Shown: positions 47,801 to 59,045, numbered from the stretch's first letter. The stretch is DNA of 64,000 nucleotides from Protula sp. h YS-2021 (GCA_949752745.1 OX457027.1:12102982-12166981), one strand, 5' to 3'. Program-made: numbers and translations. Notes: generated by a model not told the origin, from the sequence alone.

Positions 47801-50800
47801 GAACGTTCCGCAGTGCAGTGACCAAGAATTTTCCGAATCGGCCAAAAATTGACAAAATGGCGGACATTTGAAAATTGGCACTGGACTTTATATATACGGC
47901 AGTCTCACGCGTCTACAGGCCACATTAATGAATGGATTCGTTTCAAATTCTGCACACGGGCTCCCTGGCACCTTCCGCAGTGCAGTGATCAAGCATTTTC
48001 CGGATGGGACTTGACAAAATGGCGAATTTTTCAAAATCGGCGCTGTACTTAGCGTACCTACGACAGTCTCACGTGAATACTGGTTAATGGATTGATCTGT
48101 CTAAATGTTAGACACTACGTTGACTTACATCCTTCCACTTGTAAACTTTTTTTGCGTAGTCAACACGCAACAGCCTTACACAAACCATATCCCCCACGGG
48201 GGATAGACGTACTCCTCGAGACGTAGTCAAGTTTCTACTGTTGTTACTTTTTTATCCTGTTGATTTGCAATCAAACCTCAGAATCCGTACACATTTTATT
48301 CGGAATACCCTAGTGTAATTATGGATATGATTGCAACATTTTACGCTTATTTTAGAATGTAGATGTACAGTCACGGATTAGAGAGGTTTTGCAAGAAAAG
48401 ATGCAAGAGGAAGACAGCTACAGCAGAGATGACGGAGATGTAGCAGAGGAAGAGCTCCTTCACGCCCTTAAAGAGAAAGGTTCAAGGGGCGAATCCTGAA
48501 AAATGCCCCCCCCCCCTCTCTTCGCCTAGTTAATCCGCCCCCTCATTTTGGCGGATAAAGGATCCCTTCCCTTCAAGGCGTAATGTTGTTCCAAAATTTA
48601 CATGGCGAAATGTTGCAGTAATAAGTTGAAGCGGTCCTTATTTGCATACTGGCATAGCAAGGTGTCTGCTTTTTTAATAAGTCTTCATCAGGAGGTACTT
48701 ATGTGAATATTACATTCAATTCATTATTTTAGGAAGTTTCTGCTGAAGTACATATCTTTGCTATTATTTTCGGTTTCTGTATTTAATTACTTGTGAAATA
48801 AAACACAACCCCAGAATGAGCAATGGCATTGGTGATTTATCTGCTGGCTAGGGGTGCTGGATGACATTATGCAAGGACTGCGCTTCGAGCGCTACGATGA
48901 CGCGGACATGCCCCAGCTGGTCGGCCAGCAGCCCGTCAGACGTGCCACTCACTTCGTAGATCAACAAGAAAAATTACTTTCGGCTGGCTCTGTAAAGAAA
49001 GGTGTGCTCACGGAATTCATATTTCTCTTTTATCGTAAATTATGGAAGCAGAGACGACGTCATAAATTTTGATTGTATAATGTGCGCATGGCAGTGAATG
49101 AGAACATTGTGCGTATACTTAGCTAACCCACCCCTTCCCAATGAAAATAGTCCCAAATATTCCACACATTTAGGTATAATTTGTGGCTAACCCTGTATTC
49201 AAATTGATTCTTTATGGATTCATTTGTTTTTGTGCTTTCAGCAAATATCGATCCAACCAGAAGATACCTCTACCTGCAGGTCTTAGGAGGAAAGGCGTTC
49301 CTGGAGCATTTACAAGACCCTGATCCCATGCCAGGTTGGAGTTATTCTTAGACACCTCTGTTGTGGGTAGAGAAATGTGGAAATCTGAAAATGCATACGA
49401 ATAACAAATTTGTACTTTGTTTTAAGGTTAAGTCATCCACGAGAGATGCGCTTGGATGCATCTTCTCGCCGTCTATACGAAATTGCATGTCAGCGAAACT
49501 TCATTTCGATCGAGAAGCTTTGTGTGCTGTACATCACAAAAAATACTGGCCGCACCAGAAAAGATGGTGATGCTAAAAGCCGAAAAGGTGTGGAGTTATC
49601 ACCTTGAGAGTGTAATTTTGCAGGAGATGTGAGGTCAGCGTTCACTTTGCATATCTACTTCCGGGGTCAGAGGTTCAAATCTCGCCCAACGCCGTGTGCC
49701 TGTGATCCCGACATTCAAGAAGGCTTCTTGTTGGAGCTACACAAAGACTCTCAGGGTAAGAGAACTCTCATCGGTTTGGTAAGCGAGGTTAACCAATTAA
49801 AAACAAGAGTGCCGAAACGAGGGTGATTTTTTAAGTTCTATAGATAAAAACGTGGATAATAATATCGTTTGGATTTATTATAAGCAAAACTTTTGCTGTT
49901 AAAATTGAGCTAGATAGTTTATATGTAGTGAATACGGATAAATGATGTGTTTCTGTGCTTTACATTAAATTTTTTGTTTGAGTTGTGATTTAAATAACTG
50001 ACGCCAGGGGATGCGTCACGTATGGCTGACAGCAGCACCATGATGTCACTCTGTGACCCCGTCCACGTGGTCCTGGTGAAGACGGAGCCCTCCGGGGAAT
50101 GTCACCTCGTCTCGTCCTACTACCTCGAGTGGCGACCCGTCCTGGCCGCGCCTAACTGCCGTTGCACGATGTCCATAGAAATGATGGGAATCGGTGTGGG
50201 AGCATTTTGTCTATACATGTGTTTTGTCCTATTAGAAATGTGAAAAAAATGTCAGTGTTGTCGGGTAGTGATTTCAAATGGCCATGTTTTGCTTCAGATT
50301 TAACTATATATATTCATTGCGCAAGTTATGTACAAAAAATGCAACCAAACAAAAAAAAAACAGCTTTGTGTATATCTTATGTATTGATTAAATTAAGAAG
50401 GTGTTTCAGAAGCAGCTTTTTGGTAGTACTTTCATGAATGTAACGAGTATAGTGTGGATGTTCTGATTAGGCAGTGAAAGTAAGGTGCCAGTAGGGATGC
50501 TGGAAATAAAGCTAGAACTAGTGCCAAAGATAGGTGAATCTGTGATAGAAGATGTGGTGAAAACACAGTGCACTTTAGAGAAAAGCAAACAAGCCGAGAG
50601 AGAACGGTAGGTCCTCATTCTGCGCTGTTCTGATATTGAAGAAAGTCATAAAGTTTTAGAAATCAATGATTTTTTTTTCAAGGATAAAAAAAAGCATGAG
50701 GACCAAAAAAAAAAAACACTACAGGAGAATTAACCAGAGAAAAGTTTGCTCTGGGACGTGAATGTGAAAAACGAAGTATACGCATTAGTATTTTCCCAGT

Positions 50801-53800
50801 GAATGGTGATCTGCTGTAACGGAATCGGGCTGCATTTGAGATGTTTTTTGAGGAGCTCTAGATGCTAGCTAGCTTCGTGTCTTTTAATCTTTGAACCCAG
50901 GCTGTTTCTAGTGTATGCAAAACAATGGTGGAAGGAATATCTGCAAATTAGATCGTCACACAAGGAAAGACTCGTGAAAATATTTGCTCAGGTAACGCAC
51001 ACACGGTTGGTGGGTTGATATTTTTATACTTCCTCTTCCCGGCCGTTTTGTTTCTATTGCAGCTGTTCGTTAAATAGTCTCACCTGTTTGTGAACCTTGA
51101 TGTCCCCGTCTACGCCACTGCGATAGATGTGCCAGTTATTTGTATTCAAAACAGCACCTGACTTATTTCAAGTCAGAATAGAAATGTTGTTTACCAATTT
51201 AAAATGTTGACCTAAGTAACAATATATTTTATGATGACAATATATTATATGATGACTCAAAATAAATCAACATCTGCTACATGTCAAGCTACTGTTGTGA
51301 TATTATGTAGGATGAGAATTGCACGAACCGCCCCGTATGCTCGTACGTGAAGCCGCTGAGGGCAGGTCGTATGCTGGACACCCCCCGCCAGGCGGCGCGC
51401 TTCGTCAGTCTCGTCGGCTACGAGAAGAACGTGACGGTGGGCGGGGGCGAGAGGGCGGAACAGTGGTCCTCCATGCATGCCTTCCTGTGCCGGAACAAAG
51501 GCGTATGCATATTTGTTTTTCAAAATTAAATACGTTATTGCATCTTTGGAAATTCCTTTGTTCGAATTTTCAATTGTTAAAGTAAAAAATGGCGTTTTCT
51601 TAGAGATGAATTAGAAAACTTATTTTCGCATTTGGTTTTGAAATTGAAAATTATCATTCAGAGTACTTAAGTAACTAATTTGACTCTTTGTAATTGATTT
51701 TATTGTTTGAAAATTGTTTTGATGTGATTGTTATTACCTTGATGCGCTGGTACAGTTCATTTTATTGTGTTTTGATATGACTGTTATGACCTTGACGCGC
51801 TGGTACAGTTAATTTTATTGTGTTTTGAAATGACTGTAATGACCTTGACGCGCTGGTACAGTTAATTTTATAGTGTTTTGATATGACTGTTATGACCTTG
51901 ACGCGCTGGTACAGTTAATTTTATAGTATTTTGATATGACTGTTATGACCTTGACGCGCTGGAACAGTTAATTTTATAGTATTTTGATGTGACTGTTATG
52001 ACCTTGACGCCCTGGAACAGTTAATTTTATTTTATTTTGATGTGACTGTTATGACCTTGACGCGCTGGAACAGTTAATTTTATAGTGTTTTGATATGACT
52101 GTTATGACCTTGACGCGCTGGAACGGTCAATTTTGTTGTATTTTGATGTGACTGTTATGACCTTGACGCCCTGGAACAGTTAATTTTATTTTATTTTGAT
52201 GTGACTGTTATGACCTTGACGCGCTGGAACAGTTAATTTTATAGTGTTTTGATATGACTGTTATGACCTTGACGCGCTGGTACAGTTAATTTTATAGTAT
52301 TTTGATATGACTGTTATGACCTTGACGCGCTGGAACAGTTAATTTTATTTTATTCTGATGTGACTGTTATGACCTTGACGCGCTGGAACAGTTAATTTTA
52401 TAGTGTTTTGATATGACTGTTATGACCTTGACGCGCTGGTACAGTTAATTTTATAGTATTTTGATATGACTGTTATGACCTTGACGCGCTGGAACAGTTA
52501 ATTTTATTGTATTTTGATGTGACTGTTATGACCTTGACGCCCTGGAACAGTTAATTTTATTTTATTTTGATGTGACTGTTATGACCTTGACGCGCTGGAA
52601 CGGTCAATTTTGTTGTATTTTGATGTGACTGTTATGACCTTGACGCCCTGGAACAGTTAATTTTATTTTATTTTGATGTGACTGTTGTGACCTTGACGCG
52701 CTGGAACAGGACTGCGAGGACCACGCCGTGTTGTTGTGCAGTCTGCTGCTTGGCTTTGGCCTAGATGCCTACGTTTGTGTTGGGACGAAAGGAAAAGGTC
52801 AGTGTTTTGCCGCCCACTATTTATCTGAAATGGGGGCATTTGAATTGTGTAATTAGAGAAGCCCCGTCAGTGCGAGAATTTCTCCATTTCCGGTGTAAAA
52901 ACGGCGTAATGGTTTTAGAAACTTCAAAAAAATATTTTTAGCTGACCAATGAAAATGTTCATATTTAAAAAGTAGTAATTAGTTGTGGAATAACATAGTT
53001 TTGTAAGCACTGATGCATGGAAAGGCTTAAAGCGTCACGATCAATTTTAGTAGTTCTGCAATCTCAGCTTTTGTGTAATAACATTCGTTTTACTAAAAGT
53101 GTATTATTTTAGCGTTCTTTATAATTTATGATGAAGTACGCCAATAAACGGCGTATAAGATTCGGTTTATACGCCGTTTTTTGTTCTTTCGTTTCTTTCG
53201 ACTTTTTTTTTTGTTTTCCTTATATTGATGTATACATATTCTGGCAGATGGTTTGTTCCATTTAGTAAAGACATAATCCCCGAGATAAGAAAATGATGGA
53301 AAGATAGCATGCAGAGGTCTCAAAAATAGTGTAACACAAGGTGCTTATTATATTCCGTTTTACTTTCAATATTGGCGATTTTAAGTTGCATGCGCCATTA
53401 ATTACGGTAATGTATTATGATGTTCTAGTGCACGTACCGTTCTAGTTTACTTGAATTATGGCGAGTATGTGACGTCATGTTCGTTGCGTAGGTACTGCCA
53501 CTTGTGGGTGATGTATTTTGATAGTCCGAAGCACACACCGCTCTAGTTGTTTTTACGTTCGGTGCGTAGGTGCTGCCCACACGTGGATGATGTATTTTGA
53601 TAGTCCGGTGCACACACCGTTCTAGTTGTTGGTGTGTTCGCTGTTTAGGTGCTGCCCATACGTGGGTGATGGTCATAAACACGGATGGCTTGGTCACGTT
53701 TTGGGAAAGTCTCACCGGACACAGGTAAACTTACTGGGTGATTCATCACATTGTTAGGCGGAGACTGTGACATGTATACAACATGGATATGACATGTATA

Positions 53801-55784
53801 TGACATGTAAACTCGCTTATGTCCGGCGGATATAATAATTTAGATTAGATTATCCGATCCAAATAATCGTCCCAGAGAGTAGCGTAAGATTAAAGTGAGA
53901 CGAATAAAAAAACTCGTCTTATTTTCATGCTTTTGTCTGCGAAACATCGACGTGATTTCTCGCGAGTGTAGTAGTGATACCTTTTAAGATACTGGGTCCG
54001 CATTATTTTTTGATTCCATATCCGTCTTTTGTGATGTTCAAAGTACTTATATTTTAGATACCTGCACCAAACGGTGAACCCTAACGACCCGCCGGCAGTA
54101 CAGCAGCCTAAGGCGCAGTACCCGTACAAGAGCGTCGGCTGCGTCTTCAACCACGAGACGCTCTTTGCAAATTGTCAGGTGGGCTAAAACGATAAGACAT
54201 CGGGCATGGTGCAGTACCTCTCTTTATCTTTCTGTCTCTCTCTTTCTCTGTCTCTCTCTCTGTCTGTCTTCTGTGTCTCTCTCTGTGTCTGTGTGTCTTT
54301 GTGTGTGTCTCTCTGTTCCTCTCTGTCTCTCTTTCTCTCTCTCGCTCTGTCCCGCTCTTTCTCTCTCTCTCTCTTTCTCTGCCTTTCTTCTCTCTCTCTG
54401 TGTCTCTGTCACTCTCTGCGTCCCTCTCTGTCTCTCTTTCTCTCTCTCGCTCTGTCCCGCTCTTTCTCTCTCTCTCTCGTTCTCTGCCTTTCTTCTCTCT
54501 CTCTGTGTCTCTGTCACTCTCTGCGTCTCTCTCTGTCTCGCTCTCTCCATCTCTTCTGTTCAGTATGAGTATAAGTACTTTTAAGTAAAAATCTAAGTTA
54601 TTGACTTTACCGAGTGGTTGTGGGATATAATTAAATTGATGTGCTGTGGGGGAGATGCTCTTAGTTTTTTTTTTTTTCAATTCCAGGCATCGGATGCAGT
54701 TGAGCTGTGTTCATTCGAGTTATACAACCAATCCAAGTGGAAGCTGATGGCCGAGGACGCCATACGGTCGGTGTGTGAGGGAGGGCTCGCCCATTGGCCC
54801 ATGCCTCCTCCCCTTTGTGCCAATTCGCTGGACGCAGCCATGGCCAGCAATGAGCTGGAGCAGCAGCTCAGAGCCTTAGTGACGGAACATCGGCGGGTGA
54901 GGCTTTGGCTATTTGCAGCAGTGACGCACTTTGCAGGTTGAAAAAACATCAGTGTCAAAAAGATGTTACTTGTTTTATTCATATGGCATTTTATTTTTAT
55001 TTTCCTTCGAAGAAATAAAAGCGTGTATTGACTGGAAAGGGGGGTCGTAATAGTCCATAAAATTTTGTATATTAAGATACTTGAAAATGTATCGTACAGT
55101 AGTTTGAAAATGAATTTTGCCAGGACCAAGGTTTGACGAGCACTTGGGACGACCACCTGTCGTACTTACTGACCCCGGCCCTGGCAGCCTACGAGACGGA
55201 GAGGGTGACGGGGGTGACGGCGGGTAACGAGGAGTTCCAGCAGGCCATCCGACGGGCCGTTCCCGATGGTCACACTTTTAAGGGCTATCCTATACAGTTT
55301 GTGCACCGCAACGCACGACGCGCGTTCTCGGCCTGTTTGAAGTGAGTATGTCGGGTTGGCGTGTGTGTGTGGGGGGGGGGGGGGGGGTGAGGGTGGGGGG
55401 CGGTGTTTGTTGACGCTTTGATGGCATCAAAGTCGCTTTCTGTCTGTTGCCTTCACGGATATTGTAAAATTAATGCAAAAAGTTTGGCCTGCTTGAACAC
55501 AAATATTAAAACAGTGGCGCACGCCGCCGGTCCAACTTGGATTAAATTTTGCATTCTATGACGTGTTTTGGCGTGCTTTTTTTCATACCTTTTTGTAACT
55601 TCTAATAAAGGAAGCCATTACAGGATCAGTTCTGTTGCATTGCAGGTCACCGGTGTGCGAGGAGATCGTGAATTGCCGCGGTGATCACGTGAGACTTGCT
55701 GTCCGGGTCAAGGTCTACGCCTATCCGGAAGCCGCCTGTGCTACCTGGATCATGTTTGCGTGTAAATACAAGTCCGTTGTGTAG
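44818..55784 (+). CDS. CEP76: CEP76, centrosomal protein of 76 kDa
   Basis: Fifteen exons join to 672 residues (human 659): 44818-44880, 48356-48479, 48852-49001, 49242-49334, 49624-49755, 50008-50193, 50471-50606, 50901-50991, 51311-51502, 52710-52797, 53649-53724, 54058-54178, 54687-54896, 55124-55341, 55646-55784. The start MSLPPEKISELKQII is nearly the same as in vertebrates. A CEP76-type C2 domain covers about 110-290 (RYLYLQVLGGKAFLEHLQ, then PCACDPDIQEGFLLELH). A transglutaminase/peptidase-like fold follows at about 330-470, with GDCEDHA (Cys391), AAHTWVM (His422) and TFWESLTGHRY. The C-terminal domain ends RVKVYAYPEAACATWIMFAC. The family restricts centriole re-duplication and acts at centrioles with CP110; that role is inferred from orthology. 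Confidence 0.96.
45117..46267 (-). mobile_element. ATAAGCC-ended MITE, copy 2, interrupted by the 797-bp element
   Basis: The ends AAGCCAATTCGCAGTTT (left) and AAAGTGCGATTCGGCTT (right) are inverted. Outside the insertion at 45272-46068 the sequence matches 984-1460 in reverse complement. It lies in CEP76 intron 1. Confidence 0.65.
45272..46068 (-). mobile_element. 797-bp MULE-like element, copy 2, in CEP76 intron 1
   Basis: Inverted copy of 1706-2500, similar throughout and differing mainly by small changes. It is flanked by ATCATATTGT (45262-45271) and ATCATTTTGT (46069-46078), a 10-bp duplication with one mismatch. The MITE copy at 984-1460 gives the matching empty site near 1310-1320, which confirms the boundaries. 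Confidence 0.75.
46817..48204 (+). mobile_element. Complete hairpin-bounded element with eight ~168-bp monomers in CEP76 intron 1
   Basis: Left end: hairpin ATCCCCCG/CGGAGGGAT, then ATAGTTTTGAACTTTTCGG, then TCTGTCCGTCTGTCCGTCTG. Monomers starting CAGTCTCACGCG lie near 46891, 47060, 47230, 47394, 47564, 47733, 47900 and 48066 (164-170 bp apart; the last is truncated). Each holds CACATTAATAGACGGATTCG, CCGCAGTGCAGTGACCAAG and AAAATGGCGGACATTTG. The right end is the hairpin ATCCCCCACGGGGGAT at 48189-48204. No ORF of note. Confidence 0.85.
51726..52709 (+). repeat. 53-bp minisatellite ending in the exon 10 acceptor of CEP76
   Basis: About 18-19 units of TTGATATGACTGTTATGACC plus TTGACGCGCTGGAACAGTTAATTTTATAGTGTT at a 53-bp period. 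The final partial unit reads ...CGCGCTGGAACAG and is itself the 3' splice site of the exon at 52710. Each unit contains TGACCTTGA, the complement of the TCAAGGTCA orphan-receptor half-site. Confidence 0.93.
53414..53671 (+). repeat. Tandem triplication spanning the intron 10/exon 11 boundary of CEP76
   Basis: Three ~79-bp units run to 53671. Each has an intron-like part (TATTTTGATAGTCCG, CACACACCGTTCTAGTTG), a TAG acceptor, and the first ~23 coding bases of exon 11 (GTGCTGCCCA..GTGATG). Acceptors fall after 53491, 53569 and 53648; only the last leads into the open exon. Confidence 0.85.
54221..54552 (+). repeat. Pyrimidine-rich TCTCTG microsatellite in CEP76 intron 12
   Basis: A nearly pure C/T/G strand of TCTCTCTGTCTCT-type units, with a ~107-bp block repeated twice (about 54318-54424 and 54425-54540). 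ORFs through it on both strands are compositional. Confidence 0.93.
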
Positions 55785-55842
55785 AATCCTCTGCACGCAA
55801 ACATTGATTCTGAAACCAAAAACAGTTGAAACCGTCCATATT

Positions 55843-55848
55843 AATAAA
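55843..55848 (+). terminator. Candidate polyadenylation signal of CEP76
   Basis: AATAAA, 58 bases after the TAG stop at 55784. Confidence 0.5.
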
Positions 55849-55849
55849 A

Positions 55850-56735
55850 ACATATGGGTTTGCGGGTAGCTATTTTTTTCTTGGCTCGAAAAACCTTCTT
55901 GTTGCAATGACGTGAACTTCGTACCGATGTAATTTGAAAGGAAACAAGTGTTGGATAACTTATATTTAAGGAGTTTGAAGAACTGTTCAAATACACTTGT
56001 TTATAGTAAAGTTGAAACTGGTGTTTAGCTTTTTAAGTATGCAAGAAAATTGTTCGGAAGGGTTTTAGCTGTACCGAATTTTGGCTATTTGAATATAACA
56101 AGCAAGTTGTCCGGCTGTTTCCGGCTATTTCCGGCTGTTTACGGTGTCGGAAAATAACTACTTTGTATGGGTTTGGCAGAAAATTTCAAACATACTGTTT
56201 TGTTGATGTGACCAGGTGTAAAAGTAATCCCCCCCCCCACCCACCCTAACCCCTTCCCCGCCCCGGGTGAGAGAAATGCAAATGCTTAGGACATAACATA
56301 TGTTCTGTTTTTCTAATCTGGATATAATTTAATGACACGGATTTTAGCATTTGAGGAAATGTCCGAACGTTGATTTGAATTTATCTGTGATATAGCTCAT
56401 GTGAATTGTTGTTAATGAAACGCAAGTAGCGAAGGAGTGGATCGTAGCGTCATGTTTACGTCTGTCAGTCTGTTAGTTTTAGTTCAGTGTCTCGGTTATG
56501 TGTAGTTCCATAGGCAACAGCTGGAAAAAAAACTTGAAAACAATAATTTTTCTTTAGTGTTCATGTAGAATTTTGTGTCGAAATAAACGTTCCTCTGTGC
56601 ACAATCTCAGGAAACATAGCTTTATTTATACACGAAAAGAAGAAATTGAGTAAAAAGAATCAGTGTAAATATATATGATTCGTAATCATTTCATCGCATC
56701 CGCAGAAAAACAGTGAATCTGTGAGTTACGCTGAA
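55850..56735. other. CEP76 downstream flank, no gene seen
   Basis: AT-rich DNA with a C-rich run at about 56230-56265. No exon or element boundary was recognised. Confidence 0.5.
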
Positions 56736-56736
56736 A

Positions 56737-57345
56737 AATGCAGTGAATGTGCAGATGAGGGCATATGTTGTAGTGAATGTGCAGATCAGGGCATATGTTG
56801 TAGTGAATGTGCAGATTAGGGCATCTGTTGTAGTGAATGTGCAGATTAGGGCATATGTTGTAGTGAAAGTGCAGATCAGGGCGTATGTTGTTGTGAATGT
56901 GCAGATCAGGGCGTATGTTGTTGTGAATGTGCAGATCAGGGCATCTGTTGTAGTGAATGTGCAGATCAGAAAGTGTTAAAGTGAATGTGCAGATCAGGGC
57001 GCATGTTGTTGTGAATGTGCAGATCAGGGCGTATGTTGTTGTGAATGTGCAGATCAGGGCGTATGTTGTTGTGAATGTGCAGATCAGGGCGTATGTTGTA
57101 GTGAATGTGCAGATCAGGGCATCTGTTGTAGTGAATGTGCAGATCAGAAAGTGTTAAAGTGAATGTGCAGATCAGGGCGCATGTTGTTGTGAATGTGCAG
57201 ATCAGGGCGCATGTTGTTGTGAATGTGCAGATCAGGGCGTATGTTGTTGTGAATGTGCAGATCAGGGCGTATGTTGTTGTGAATGTGCAGATCAGGGCGC
57301 GTGTTGTGAATGTGCAGATCAGGGCGCATGTTACAGTGAATCTGT
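56737..57345 (+). repeat. 30-bp minisatellite with a ~178-bp higher-order period
   Basis: About 20 units of GTGAATGTGCAGATCAGGGC plus GTATGTTGTT. The odd unit ending AGAAAGTGTTAAA recurs at about 56968 and 57146, so a block of about six units has itself duplicated. Because 30 is divisible by three, ORFs encode a VNVQIRAYVV repeat; no start context or splice sites support translation. Confidence 0.93.
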
Positions 57346-57349
57346 AAAA

Positions 57350-59030
57350 TCCGGGAAAATTTCAGCGACTTTTCCAAGCTGCTAATTCACTTAGTAACTT
57401 CGTGAAAGCGCTGAAATTTTCAGCAGCTTTGTGAAGTGGCTGGTTTCAGGCCTGGAGAATTCGCAGAAATGTGCATCCATGAATATTGAAAACAAATCAG
57501 TCCAGTTTCAGTCATGTCTCGCATGGAATTTTATATATGTACGCAAAGCTTTAGCTTTTTTTACCTTGACCCAATTTCAAGGTCAGAATGGCCGCCATCT
57601 TGGATGTTCTCCTGTGCTCCCTGCGGTGGCTTGTTCTTGTTATTTCCTAAGGTTTACTGTCAATATTGAATTGACTGCAACTGTGAAGAATCCGTTGCCT
57701 CCTTTGGTGTATATATATATCTTACTTATGTGTTAGTTTTACTTGGGTCTAAGTAGGTACTGAACAGCTGTTTTATGAGGCATCTTTCCGGAGTTGACCT
57801 TTCGATTCATGGAAACCTTTGCTGAAACGAATTGCACATGTGCACTGATGCAACTGTGCACTGGTCGAGCTAGTTCACAAGCTGTTTCCAATAGTGAACA
57901 AGTGAACAAGACGAACGAAAAGGAGTCTCAAGACGTGTAATTTTTATTTACAAACAAAGCGACTCAGAATGAAAACAATCACAGACGTGCTAGTCAAGCC
58001 TCAAACAAAAACACATGATTTATACCAAGGCTGCTTTCGAGTCGGGCCCTGTTTAGTCTTACAAATAACTGTAAATATTACAATAATAGAACCATGATGT
58101 GAACCTGAGACAATATGTCAAATCCACTGAAAGAACGCAGATACCTGATTCTTAAGTCCAAAATTAGTACCTGAAAGTGGTAGTGGTTTAACTACGGCTT
58201 CTTGACGACATCGTTTGAATCGAGGCGCACACGACAAAACTGGTGCTTCACATATTTTGTGTTCGTGACAAAGTAGTACTAGTGCAAGACAGAAAAACGA
58301 AACTGAGACGGTCATTTCACAAAAGAACGAACATGATCATTTTTACATTCACTAGGCATATGGGGGGGTGGGGGGTGTACTTCTTTGGGACTCCTTTTTT
58401 TTTTTAATTTCTGTTTTTTTTTTATAAAAGGCCTTTTGATTGACCAAATTATAAGTTCACGAAAATATGAAGTTAACAAAATTGTGAACATTATCTTTAA
58501 CTCCCACCCCCCCCCCCTAAAAACCCCGAGACACAAAAACAATTAGTTCAGACAGCACGTTCTATTTTATTTTTTCAATTTTTCAAATCCCCCTCTCCAA
58601 TCTCTCATACTATCTCCCCCCCTCTCCCACCCCCACTACTGTCCCTCTTTCTTCTAACCTCTTTTTTTTAACTCTTCATTACAGAAGCATAACAGTGAAA
58701 GCCAATAAAGCCGCTGACACAGAACATATATAACACATGTTGTATCTCAATGCCAGAACAACATACACACAACAACAATGCAAGTAGCCACATCAACTAT
58801 GACATAAGATAGCATATAATCAGAACGTAAATAGATTTTGTACAATAATCAGTAAAACTTATACTTATAAATGCCTGAACATGATTACGTATTGCTTCTA
58901 AGTACCGGTAAGTATCGACTGTGAGACGCAGTATCCCAAAAGTAGACCAAGGTTCTACACTGCAGGACATAACACTGTAACAACAACAACAACAACACAA
59001 AAACTCTCCAGCTGTTTATAGCCAGAACTC
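57350..59030. other. Intergenic DNA between CEP76 and the phosphatase
   Basis: No convincing gene. GCCGCCATCTTGG at 57591-57603 is a close match to the YY1 site, and TCAAGGTCA lies at 57577-57585. A 65-codon - strand ORF (58315-58118) begins with a hydrophobic signal-like stretch and has AATAAA about 175 bp downstream on the - strand (near 57945); it could be a small secreted peptide gene but has no other support. Confidence 0.4.
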
Positions 59031-59031
59031 G

Positions 59032-59045
59032 GTTGCTATGGCAAC
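59032..59045. promoter_or_regulatory. Perfect RFX X-box palindrome GTTGCTATGGCAAC
   Basis: The 14-bp sequence matches the RFX-factor X-box (two GTTGC/GCAAC half-sites with a 4-base spacer). X-boxes near transcription starts mark ciliary genes in animals. About 40 bp downstream on the + strand is an ATG with a 29-codon ORF, too short to call. CEP76, the nearest centriolar gene, ends 3.2 kb upstream. Confidence 0.6.

Noticed and set aside
49660..49685. GGTTCAAATCTCGCCC resembling a tRNA T-loop
   Set aside because: It is coding sequence of CEP76 exon 5 (RFKSRP), with no tRNA arms around it.
54147..54680. 177-codon Arg/Glu-rich ORF and Ser/Leu-rich ORFs
   Set aside because: Purely the product of the TCTCTG microsatellite in CEP76 intron 12.
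56743..57347. ORFs encoding VNVQIRAYVV repeats
   Set aside because: Intergenic 30-bp minisatellite; no splice sites, signal or conserved non-repeat part.
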